A DNA stretch of 6,061 bases from Candidatus Peregrinibacteria bacterium (GCA_016214225.1 JACROX010000021.1:1-6061); one strand, 5' to 3'. Numbered from the stretch's first letter, positions 1-5,880 are shown. The notes: a model not told the origin generated them from the letters alone. Numbers and translations: made by a program.

Positions 1-697
1 ATTCATCGGACAAGGCCATAAGAACGCTTGGGCTTTGGAACTGCCTGTATTTAGCCAAAACATCTTTAGTGATAATAATTTCCTGTCCGACACCGACAGT
101 TTCCGTCTCCACGGCTTTACCACCATCCTCTTTCAAAATATCCAACTTAACAGGATCCCCGTATACAACCCTAACAACCTTATCCATCAAATTTTCAACT
201 TCAAAAATATCGGAACCGATAGACTTGACGGAAGTCGCGTCGGTAGTTACGGAAATAACAGCCTTGGAATTTTTATAAACCTTATTAAACCAAACTTGCC
301 CGTTCACAAGCAAAACATCAATCGCGGGAGAACTCTCCGAATCATCAAGCGAAGTCAAAACAAGATCACTGCCGCCTCCAACTCTCACTATTGTACCGTC
401 AAAGAATTCCATTATAACTTTTGCGTCCGAGGAAGTTCTGATTTCATCACCCTGAAGAACAAGAGCATCGGAAGTAAGATTAAAAAAATCATTTGTGTTC
501 CATGTTTTCATTGAAGCGCTTCCTGAAACCATATGTAAATTAGCCCCGTAAACTTTTTTATTCCCAAACACGGCTCCCCATAAATTAAACAAAAGAACAA
601 CTATAATCCCAACACAAATTATTATCAAAAAAGGCATGACATAGCCTGAATAATTGATTCCTCGCCTTAGATGTCTATTTGGTCTACCATAATACAT
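1..697 (-). CDS. FecR-domain membrane-anchored protein, C-terminus beyond the window
   Basis: Reads as 232 codons from an ATG at 697 to the window edge with no stop. The N-terminus is basic (several Arg in residues 1-12), followed by one hydrophobic segment at about residues 19-42 (FLIIICVGIIVVLLF core). This looks like an uncleaved signal anchor that puts the rest outside the cytoplasmic membrane. Residues about 78-185 match the FecR-fold pattern: LQGDEIRTSSDAKVIMEF, then DGTIVRVGGGSDLVL, then VLLVNGQVWFNKV. This is the usual order GDxIRT, DGTxxRxGxxS and GxVW. In Gram-negatives FecR relays iron-siderophore signals to a sigma factor, but free-standing FecR-domain proteins are common elsewhere and their role is mostly unknown. 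No sigma-factor gene is visible, so I do not infer iron signalling. It starts 11 bp after the dnaA stop, with a GGAG ribosome site in the gap, so the two are almost certainly co-transcribed. The domain call is good; the function is unknown. Confidence 0.85.
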   Translation of the reverse strand, partial: MYYGRPNRHLRRGINYSGYVMPFLIIICVGIIVVLLFNLWGAVFGNKKVYGANLHMVSGSASMKTWNTNDFFNLTSDALVLQGDEIRTSSDAKVIMEFFDGTIVRVGGGSDLVLTSLDDSESSPAIDVLLVNGQVWFNKVYKNSKAVISVTTDATSVKSIGSDIFEVENLMDKVVRVVYGDPVKLDILKEDGGKAVETETVGVGQEIIITKDVLAKYRQFQSPSVLMALSDE

Positions 698-702
698 ATC
701 GA

Positions 703-706
703 CTCC
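703..706 (-). promoter_or_regulatory. Ribosome binding site of the FecR-domain gene
   Basis: GGAG lies 5 nt upstream of the ATG at 697, inside the 11-nt gap after the dnaA stop codon (709-711). It fixes the start of the FecR-domain gene. It is one of the few clear Shine-Dalgarno sequences in the window, since dnaA, frr and rseP lack one. Confidence 0.65.
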
Positions 707-708
707 AA

Positions 709-2151
709 TTAAAGACCCATCTCCTTCTTTATAGTATTAATGTCCCTAACAATTTTAACATTCTTTTTCAATATCTTTTCGGTCTGCCTGCAAGCATGCA
801 TTACAGTAGTATGATTTCTGCCACCGAATTCCGCTCCTATTCTTTCATAAGATTCTCCAAGCTCATGTTTAATAATATACATGCAAACTTGCCGGGGAAT
901 CATAAACTCTTTATGTCTATTTTGCCCGATAAGATCATCCATAGTCAAACGATAATAATCGGAAACAATATTCATTACATCGCAGGAGGTTTTAACCATT
1001 GCCTGATTTTTCCTTGCATCGATATCATAACCTATAATTTCCTGAGCTTTATTGAGTTTTCTTATAATTTCAGCAACGGATCTTATGGTTGTAACTTTGT
1101 TGGAAAGTTCGCTTTCCGCGACAGCTTGCCTCAAAACTCCTTCCAGCTCACGAACATTGGAAGTAAGATTCGTAGCAATAAATTGCAAAACTTCCGGATC
1201 AAGAATAAGCTGAAATTCCTTGCATTTTTGATTCAAAATAGCAACCCTTGTTTCAAAATCGGGAGGAATAAGCTCAACCACCATCCCCATTCCAAAACGA
1301 CTCTTAAGCCTCTCATCCAAATCATCAATCTCTTTTGGAGGCCTGTCGCTGGTTAAAATAATTTGTTTGTTCCTGTCGTAAAGCTCATTAAAAGTATGAA
1401 AAAATTCCTGTTGTGAAGAATCCTTTCTGGCAAAAAATTGAACATCATCGAGCAAAAACACATCCACATTTCTATACTGATCCTTAAAAGAACTCATATA
1501 TCTATTCCCGATAGCCGCCACAACCTCCGTAACAAACCTTTCGGCTGTTATATATTTAACAACCATATCGGGGAAATTTTTCAAAACCTCATTGCCGACA
1601 GCCTGAAGCAAGTGTGTCTTACCAAGCCCGACACTCCCATATATATATAAAGGATTATAAACTCCTCCGGGCGCGCTACTGACGGCGGTACACGCGGCAT
1701 GAGGAAGCAAATTCGCGCGTCCGGAAATAAAATTAAACAAAGTATATCGCTCATTCAAAATTTTGCTGGAAATTTTTTCTCCACCTCTTGAAACATTGAC
1801 TTCATTTAAATTTCTTACCTTTTTAACTTTCTTTTCTTCATTGGCAAAAAGAGATTTTACATCCACGCCTTCGATATTATTTTTTTCGGCAAGACGCGGA
1901 CACACTTGATATTGGACACTTATAACAGAGTCATCCATTTCCTGAAGAGCCTGCAAGATTTTTACTGTATACTTTCCGGCAATCCAAGTTTCCGCGAAAG
2001 TGGTGGCAAGACCAACGATAACGGTGCCATCTTCTTTTTTCTCAAGAATGGCACTGCCGGCAAACCAAGTCAGAATATGAGCTTTTTGAATGGTGGGTTT
2101 TATTCTTTCAATAACATCAACCCACAACTGCTTAGTATCCCTTTGCGCCAT
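709..2151 (-). CDS. dnaA: Chromosomal replication initiator protein DnaA
   Basis: This 480-residue protein has the full four-domain DnaA layout. Domain I is residues about 6-75 (LWVDVIERIKPTI, TWF). A short variable linker, about 85-130, forms domain II. The AAA+ domain III runs about 131-350: start motif LNERYTLFNFISG, Walker A GSVGLGKT (172-179), Walker B VFLLDD (231-236), sensor I ILTSD, box VII RLKSRF (281-286) with arginine finger R285, and sensor II NVRELEG (332-338) with R334. Domain IV, from about 385, ends in the helix-turn-helix signature GGRNHTTVMHA (443-453), with Asn where Asp is usual. ATP-DnaA binds DnaA boxes and melts oriC. The start is the ATG at 2151. The frame stays open to a TTG at 2238, but that would translate GC-rich hairpins into sequence unlike DnaA, while 2151 gives the normal N-terminus. 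No Shine-Dalgarno precedes it. dnaN is not downstream; a FecR-domain gene is. Confidence 0.97.
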   Translation of the reverse strand: MAQRDTKQLWVDVIERIKPTIQKAHILTWFAGSAILEKKEDGTVIVGLATTFAETWIAGKYTVKILQALQEMDDSVISVQYQVCPRLAEKNNIEGVDVKSLFANEEKKVKKVRNLNEVNVSRGGEKISSKILNERYTLFNFISGRANLLPHAACTAVSSAPGGVYNPLYIYGSVGLGKTHLLQAVGNEVLKNFPDMVVKYITAERFVTEVVAAIGNRYMSSFKDQYRNVDVFLLDDVQFFARKDSSQQEFFHTFNELYDRNKQIILTSDRPPKEIDDLDERLKSRFGMGMVVELIPPDFETRVAILNQKCKEFQLILDPEVLQFIATNLTSNVRELEGVLRQAVAESELSNKVTTIRSVAEIIRKLNKAQEIIGYDIDARKNQAMVKTSCDVMNIVSDYYRLTMDDLIGQNRHKEFMIPRQVCMYIIKHELGESYERIGAEFGGRNHTTVMHACRQTEKILKKNVKIVRDINTIKKEMGL

Positions 2152-2177
2152 AAAACTAAAAATAAAATGCCCCCAAA

Positions 2178-2230
2178 CACGCCGCTGTGGCGGTGTGCTA
2201 ACTTTTACCGTTAGCCCGCCACGGGCGGGC
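2178..2230. repeat. GC-rich hairpin cluster in the dnaA leader
   Basis: Three inverted repeats are packed together. The first, 2178-2185 with 2190-2197, pairs CACGCCGC with GCGGTGTG over a 4-nt loop (one G-T wobble as top-strand RNA). The second, GCTAAC 2197-2202 with GTTAGC 2210-2215, has a 7-nt loop. The third, GCCCGCC 2214-2220 with GGCGGGC 2224-2230, is perfect over a 3-nt loop. The second overlaps the other two at its edges, so they would compete in RNA. The cluster is far richer in GC than its surroundings and lies 27 bp upstream of the dnaA ATG, inside the likely mRNA leader. Compact palindromes like these suggest a dispersed intergenic element (inference); a role in dnaA translation is also possible. 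No T run follows, so a terminator is unlikely. Confidence 0.6.
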
Positions 2231-2254
2231 GAACTCAATTAACAGAACGCATCA

Positions 2255-2283
2255 ATATTATCCATTTCACTTCCCCCAAACAA
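2255..2283 (-). promoter_or_regulatory. Weak alternative dnaA promoter overlapping a DnaA-box-like site
   Basis: TTGTTT (2278-2283), a 17-nt spacer and TAATAT (2255-2260) form a weak sigma-70-like pair; GATAAT at 2257-2262 is an alternative -10 with a 15-nt spacer. The same bases include the top-strand TTATCCATT (2258-2266), 7 of 9 against TTATCCACA. If both were real, DnaA could repress its own transcription, as known in other bacteria. Matches this short occur by chance in AT-rich DNA, so this is only a candidate. Confidence 0.2.
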
Positions 2284-2380
2284 GAGCTTTCCTTCAAAAA
2301 AAACACCATACAATCCATAGAAACACTACCCCTCCCCCCTACAACCTATAGACAAAAACAGTAAATCTTAAAATATTTCT

Positions 2381-2408
2381 AAAATATCACAATCATCCAA
2401 CATCACAA
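2381..2408 (-). promoter_or_regulatory. Candidate dnaA promoter with extended -10
   Basis: Reading the minus strand, TTGTGA (2403-2408) is followed by a 16-nt spacer and TATTTT (2381-2386), preceded by TGA as an extended -10. Spacing and TGn match the better promoter at 5881-5908. Each hexamer agrees with consensus at 4 of 6 positions. Transcription would begin near 2374 and give a leader of about 220 nt containing the G tract and the hairpin cluster. Confidence 0.3.
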
Positions 2409-2451
2409 TTTTGACACTCGACGCAATCCGAAATAGTAGCGAGAAAATCGG

Positions 2452-2503
2452 TCCGTAGCCGGAACTCAAGCGAGCTCCGCGAGTCTTGAGTGTAGGCGAA
2501 GGA
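2452..2503. repeat. Interrupted inverted repeat (structured element)
   Basis: ACTCAAG (2464-2470) pairs with CTTGAGT (2485-2491). Pairing continues outward past symmetric 3-nt internal loops: GCC 2458-2460 with GGC 2495-2497, then TCC 2452-2454 with GGA 2501-2503. This gives 13 base pairs in total around a 14-nt loop. It lies in the GC-richer block downstream of rseP. It is not a recognised RNA family, and no T run follows on either strand. It could be a structured RNA, a 3' end signal of the rseP operon or a dispersed repeat. Confidence 0.5.
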
Positions 2504-2508
2504 TGACA

Positions 2509-2554
2509 CGCAAGAAAATTTTGCGACGGTCAGGAGCTAAAAATTTTCTTAGCG
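2509..2554. repeat. 11-bp perfect inverted repeat, AT-rich arms
   Basis: AAGAAAATTTT (2512-2522) and AAAATTTTCTT (2540-2550) are exact reverse complements separated by 17 nt. CGC 2509-2511 and GCG 2552-2554 extend the stem by 3 bp past a bulged A at 2551. On the minus strand it lies 34 bp after the rseP stop, where a terminator could sit. However, the stem is AT-rich and is followed by GTGTCATCC rather than a T run, so intrinsic termination would be weak. It may belong to the same composite element as the inverted repeat at 2452-2503. Confidence 0.55.
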
Positions 2555-2587
2555 GGTCAAGATTTTCCCTATTGATATTGAAAATTT

Positions 2588-4195
2588 CTATCTAACAAGT
2601 TTCATGATATCTCCATACGTAACTGCCACAATAAGCAACAATATTAAACCATATCCGAATATATGAATAAAGGATTCAACCTTCTGATTTACTCGTCTGC
2701 CTGCGATAAATTCAATCATAAGAAATAAAAATCTTCCGCCATCCAAAGCCGGAATCGGCAAAACATTAATTACCGCGAGACTCAAAGAAAGTATTGCCAT
2801 AAATCTTATAAGAGCAATTATCCCGTCTTGCACAAACACATGAGTCATTTGCGCAATTCCAATAGGACCCGCGACAGTCTCGGGAACCTTGCCATTCTCC
2901 GCCAAATCAAGAACAACCCCGCCAAACATCCGAACGGTTAACTTTGACATCTTCACCATCTCCCCAAAAGATTTATAAACTGAAACATAAAAGGGATACT
3001 TCTCATCGTCTATTTTTTCAATTGAAGACGTAAGATTCACATTATATAAACTTAATCCTTGACCTTGCCCAAAATTCATAAGCTCCGACAAAAGAACTCC
3101 TATCTTTCCATTTTCGGGACGTACTTCATATAAAATTCTCTCACCATTTCTGTCTATAAGATAAGCCAAAGTGTCTTTTTGATGTTCAGCGACAAAATTA
3201 ATCAACTCTTCACTGTCATTCATTTCCTTCCCATTCACGGACAAAATGGTATCGCGCTCATGCAATCCTATTTTTTCAGCGGAAGAATCGGGCAGGACTT
3301 CGGAAATTATCACGCGACGACCAAGATTAAAATTTAAAATCATCTTCTCTTTTCCCCCATTTCTATATATTTCATATTCAACGCTTTTCTTGCCGCGAAT
3401 AATACTTTCAAGTTCATCAACATAATAAATGTTATGATTGTCAGCCTTTAAGATAATATCACCAGGCCTGATCCCTGCGTTATAAGCCACGGAATCATTA
3501 TCCACACCAAAAACCCCAACCCTTGGGAAAGACGCGAAATCGTAAAATTTAATCGCAAGGCCGTCCGAGACCGCACCATTTTTAATTTCATAAGTAAGAA
3601 CTTCTTTATCTCTCTTTACTTTATAAACACCGGTTGGATCTTTTAAAAATTTTGCGGCAAAATCGGAGGTGACAATTTTCCCGTTGAAAAGAATAATAAG
3701 ATCATCGGCCTTCATCCCGACCTTCGCGAAAACACCATCAGGCTCGATAGCTTTTATTTTCAATCCTTCGGCAAGATGAATTCTTCCGCTATCCACGGCG
3801 GGCAAAATATCGCCGGGAGAAAAAAGCGGCTGCATGCCGAAAGAAAATCCAACAGTCAGCAAAATCCATGCCAAAAGAAAATTCATAAAAACACCGGCAA
3901 GAACAACTTTCACTCTTGCTCTTAAAGGTTTCGCGGCAAAACTTCTTTCATCTTTAAACGATCTTTTATTCCCATCCTCCCCTTTCATTCTCACGAATCC
4001 TCCAAAAGGAATCCAATTTACGGAATAAATCGTTTCACCTTTTTTCTTCCCCCAAATCCTTGGAGGCAAACCAAAACCGAACTCTTCAACTTTAATCCCC
4101 GCCCTTCTGGCCATAATAAAATGCCCAAGCTCATGCGCGAGCACAAGCACGGACAAAATCAGAATAAAAACGATAGCTGTAAAAATATAATTCAT
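2588..4195 (-). CDS. rseP: RseP-family site-2 zinc metalloprotease with three PDZ domains
   Basis: This 535-residue membrane protease of family M50B cuts transmembrane segments of its substrates inside the membrane. TM1 (about 4-27) carries the zinc motif HELGH (21-25: H21, E22, H25). PFGGFVRMKGE (63-73) is the conserved membrane-associated loop. TM2 is about 95-118, TM3 about 457-480 and TM4 about 508-527. The second active-site motif NVLPIPALDGG (477-487) supplies the third metal ligand, D485. Between TM2 and TM3 I see three PDZ-like repeats: about 145-207 (VGMKADDLIILFNGK), 226-290 (AGIRPGDIILKADNH) and 295-357 (IGLHERDTILSVNGK). E. coli RseP has two PDZ domains in 450 residues and many Gram-positive members have one, so the extra copy explains the length. 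Substrates cannot be told from sequence; no anti-sigma gene is nearby. The ATG is 3 bp after the frr stop with no ribosome site, so translation is probably coupled to frr. Confidence 0.95.
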   Translation of the reverse strand: MNYIFTAIVFILILSVLVLAHELGHFIMARRAGIKVEEFGFGLPPRIWGKKKGETIYSVNWIPFGGFVRMKGEDGNKRSFKDERSFAAKPLRARVKVVLAGVFMNFLLAWILLTVGFSFGMQPLFSPGDILPAVDSGRIHLAEGLKIKAIEPDGVFAKVGMKADDLIILFNGKIVTSDFAAKFLKDPTGVYKVKRDKEVLTYEIKNGAVSDGLAIKFYDFASFPRVGVFGVDNDSVAYNAGIRPGDIILKADNHNIYYVDELESIIRGKKSVEYEIYRNGGKEKMILNFNLGRRVIISEVLPDSSAEKIGLHERDTILSVNGKEMNDSEELINFVAEHQKDTLAYLIDRNGERILYEVRPENGKIGVLLSELMNFGQGQGLSLYNVNLTSSIEKIDDEKYPFYVSVYKSFGEMVKMSKLTVRMFGGVVLDLAENGKVPETVAGPIGIAQMTHVFVQDGIIALIRFMAILSLSLAVINVLPIPALDGGRFLFLMIEFIAGRRVNQKVESFIHIFGYGLILLLIVAVTYGDIMKLVR

Positions 4196-4198
4196 GAT

Positions 4199-4753
4199 TT
4201 AAACGGTCATCACATCTTTTTCTTTTAACTCGGACAACTCATCAATCCTCTTATTAAAATCATCAACTTTCGCCTGTAAATTTTTATCCGCGCCATAAGA
4301 ATCGTCCTCAGTAATTTCATCTTTAATCTGTTTCAACGAATTAAGCGCTTCATGCCTCGCGTTACGTACCCCTATTCTGGCCTCCTCCTCAAGTTTTTTC
4401 ACATGCTTGGTCAATTCTTTTCTCCTCTCCTCGGTCAAAGGCGGAATATTTATTCTAACGCACACGCCATCATTAACGGGATTAAGCCCCGTACCGATTC
4501 CAACAATGGCTTTTTCAATCTCCTTCAAAAGATTTTTGTCCCAAGGCTGTATTTGAATAGTGCGAGGATCGGGAATCGAAATTGTACTGATCGCCTTAAG
4601 AGGCTGGGAAACAGAGTAAACTTCAACATGTATATGCTCGACAAGCGCGCTACTCGCACGCCCCACCTGAAGCCTCGCGAACTCATCTTTCAAATGAACA
4701 ATAACTTTCTCGCACTCTCTTAAAGCATTTTGGATAATTTCATCTACAGTCAT
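4199..4753 (-). CDS. frr: Ribosome recycling factor
   Basis: At 184 residues it is the normal size for RRF (E. coli 185) and aligns end to end. Visible family motifs are LQVGRASSALVEHI (28-41), SIPDPRTIQIQPWD (59-72), GTGLNPVNDG (87-96), PPLTEERRKELTKHVKK (104-120) and VRNARHEA (129-136). R133 corresponds to E. coli R132, which is needed for function. The long charged helices at both ends form the three-helix bundle, and the middle part (about 31-105) is the small beta-rich domain. With EF-G, RRF splits post-termination ribosomes in the cytoplasm. The ATG at 4753 lies 21 bp after the pyrH stop. That gap is AT-rich and has no Shine-Dalgarno sequence, which is unusual for an essential gene. It is the third gene of the operon. 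Confidence 0.97.
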   Translation of the reverse strand: MTVDEIIQNALRECEKVIVHLKDEFARLQVGRASSALVEHIHVEVYSVSQPLKAISTISIPDPRTIQIQPWDKNLLKEIEKAIVGIGTGLNPVNDGVCVRINIPPLTEERRKELTKHVKKLEEEARIGVRNARHEALNSLKQIKDEITEDDSYGADKNLQAKVDDFNKRIDELSELKEKDVMTV

Positions 4754-4774
4754 ATTTAAAAAGTTAACGAATAA

Positions 4775-5491
4775 TTAAGATATCAGGGTACCGATTGTCT
4801 CTCCTTTAACAGCCTTTTCAATACTTCCTTTTTTATTTAAATTAAAAACAAGCATGGGCATTTCCCCTTCATCGCAAAGAGAAGCACATGTCAAATCCAT
4901 AACTCCAAGTTTTTTTTCTATAACTTCTTTAAAATTCATCTTAGTATATTTTTTCGCGTTTTTGAATTTCATCGGATCTTTGTCGTACACATAATCAACT
5001 TTTGTGGCTTTCAATAAAATATCGCAATTCATCTCAAGAGCGCGCAACGCCGCGGCGGAATCGGTAGTGAAAAAAGGGCTTCCGGTACCTCCAGCAAAAA
5101 TCACAATTCCACCTTTTTTCAAATGATTTAGAGATCTCTTGATGGAATAATTTTCCATAGCCGACTCGCAATGAAAACTGCTGACGGCAAAAACATCCGT
5201 CCCAAGATTTTTTATTGCCGCTTCCAGAGCCAAAGCATTTATGCAAGTCGCGAGCATCCCCATGGAATCGGACACCGCTCTATCCAATTTCAAATTTTTA
5301 AAATCCCTGAATCTCCAAATATTTCCTCCTCCGATAACTATGCCGATCTGACATCTGAGTTTTTTTACGGAAACAATTTCCTTGGCCAAATTCATCAAAA
5401 TCTCTCCATCGATACCGCTGGATAATTTTCCTTTAAAAACCTCACCGGAAAGCTTCAGCAAAATTCTTTTATATTTCAGTTTTCCAGCCAT
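4775..5491 (-). CDS. pyrH: UMP kinase (uridylate kinase)
   Basis: This 238-residue protein of the amino-acid-kinase fold phosphorylates UMP to UDP with ATP in pyrimidine nucleotide synthesis. Motifs in order: KRILLKLSGE (8-17), IVIGGGNIWR (51-60), DSMGMLATCINALALE (75-90), IFAGGTGSPFFTTDSAA (131-147), LLKATKVDYVYDKDP (159-173), VMDLT (197-201) and KGETIGTLI at the C-terminus. By alignment from memory, R60 and D75 match UMP-binding R62 and D77 of E. coli PyrH, and T136 matches T138. S138 stands where E. coli has N140, and F61 replaces the Gly after NxxR. The ATG at 5491 is 6 bp after the stop of the upstream small gene, and AAGGA at 5503-5507 overlaps the end of that gene. In most bacteria tsf lies upstream of pyrH; here a small membrane-protein gene takes that place. 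Confidence 0.96.
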   Translation of the reverse strand: MAGKLKYKRILLKLSGEVFKGKLSSGIDGEILMNLAKEIVSVKKLRCQIGIVIGGGNIWRFRDFKNLKLDRAVSDSMGMLATCINALALEAAIKNLGTDVFAVSSFHCESAMENYSIKRSLNHLKKGGIVIFAGGTGSPFFTTDSAAALRALEMNCDILLKATKVDYVYDKDPMKFKNAKKYTKMNFKEVIEKKLGVMDLTCASLCDEGEMPMLVFNLNKKGSIEKAVKGETIGTLIS

Positions 5492-5497
5492 AAAAAT

Positions 5498-5872
5498 TTA
5501 AGTCCTTAAAATAATATAAGTCAAAATAACACCGATAATAAGACCAACCGCGAAAATAATCGGCGTTTTTTTGTCCTGTTTTTCTTCGTGCGCATTCGCC
5601 AAATCACTCAAAAGATCCGTACTGATAACAACATCTTGATCCAAATGTTTTTCAATCACTTCTTCATACGCGTGAGACGCGATCAAGTTAACAAATTTAT
5701 CAAACTTCACCTTAACCTTGTCATAAGGTTTGTCGGCGGCAAGACCTTCTCCCACGACACTTTGGGAAACGGGAATCTCCTCATCCATAGAGCTTATTTT
5801 GAATTCCGCGTCATCATCGCCGGAAGATTTCTGCGAATCCCTGAGGTCAATTGTGTCATCATCATTTCTCAT
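5498..5872 (-). CDS. Small acidic tail-anchored membrane protein, function unknown
   Basis: This 124-residue protein matches no family I recognise. The first 47 residues are very acidic and look disordered (NDDDTIDLRD, SGDDDAEF, MDEEIP). Residues about 50-100 are probably helical and charged (KVKVKFDKFVNLI, AYEEVIEKHLDQD). A KTPIIF boundary leads into a single hydrophobic segment at about 104-122, with only RT after it. There is no signal peptide, so it is predicted to be tail-anchored with its N-terminal part in the cytoplasm. It is the first gene of the pyrH operon, and AAGGA for pyrH lies in its last codons. The ATG at 5872 was chosen; GTG at 5875, in the same frame, adds one residue. AGGGGG immediately upstream is too close to be a normal ribosome site and may be the transcript 5' end. 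Its position next to core genes suggests a housekeeping role, but none can be named. Confidence 0.75.
   Translation of the reverse strand: MRNDDDTIDLRDSQKSSGDDDAEFKISSMDEEIPVSQSVVGEGLAADKPYDKVKVKFDKFVNLIASHAYEEVIEKHLDQDVVISTDLLSDLANAHEEKQDKKTPIIFAVGLIIGVILTYIILRT
5503..5507 (-). promoter_or_regulatory. Probable ribosome binding site of pyrH
   Basis: AAGGA lies 11 nt upstream of the pyrH ATG at 5491, just before the TAA of the upstream gene (5498-5500). The spacing is slightly long, but this is the best Shine-Dalgarno match before pyrH. Its position inside the upstream reading frame fits translational coupling of the two genes. Confidence 0.45.
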
Positions 5873-5880
5873 CACCCCCT

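Larger units (their letters stand above)
2152..2587. other. Gene-free region between rseP and dnaA; dnaA leader and possible oriC
   Basis: No convincing gene lies in these 436 bases. The stretch is a patchwork. Bases 2178-2230 are a GC-rich hairpin cluster just upstream of dnaA. Bases 2241-2400 are about 34% GC with extreme strand bias (top strand 7 G, 48 C), including a bottom-strand G tract GGGGGGAGGGG at 2329-2339. Bases 2411-2560 rise to about 49% GC with balanced G and C and carry two inverted repeats. The 9-mer CCCCCAAAC occurs twice, at 2170-2178 and 2273-2281. Being next to dnaA makes it a candidate origin, but I see only one weak DnaA-box-like site (TTATCCATT, 2258-2266, 7 of 9), so the oriC call is tentative. 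No classic terminator (GC stem plus T run) follows rseP on the minus strand. Confidence 0.5.

Noticed and set aside
180..188. DnaA-box-like TTATCCATC, with similar matches at 5927-5935 (TTATCCAGA) and in frr near 4733
   Set aside because: These are isolated, lie mostly in coding sequence and are as good as or better than the one near dnaA, which shows how often such matches arise by chance here.
35..514. Open plus-strand frame of 159 codons
   Set aside because: It is antisense to the FecR-domain gene, whose minus-strand frame has a clear membrane anchor, domain motifs and a ribosome site. The plus-strand protein has no recognisable motifs.
679..1356. Open plus-strand frame of 225 codons
   Set aside because: It is antisense to the DnaA AAA+ and DNA-binding domains, which are unmistakable on the minus strand.
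2152..2238. N-terminal extension of DnaA from TTG at 2238
   Set aside because: It would translate the GC-rich palindromes into a Pro/Arg/Gly-rich tail not found in DnaA. The ATG at 2151 gives the family-typical N-terminus.
2411..2439. Plus-strand TTGACA with a 17-nt spacer and TAGTAG
   Set aside because: The -10 is poor and no plus-strand gene lies downstream; it would only produce antisense RNA to rseP.
2509..2554. Intrinsic terminator after rseP
   Set aside because: The stem is mainly A-T and no T run follows on the minus strand, so it is listed as an inverted repeat only.
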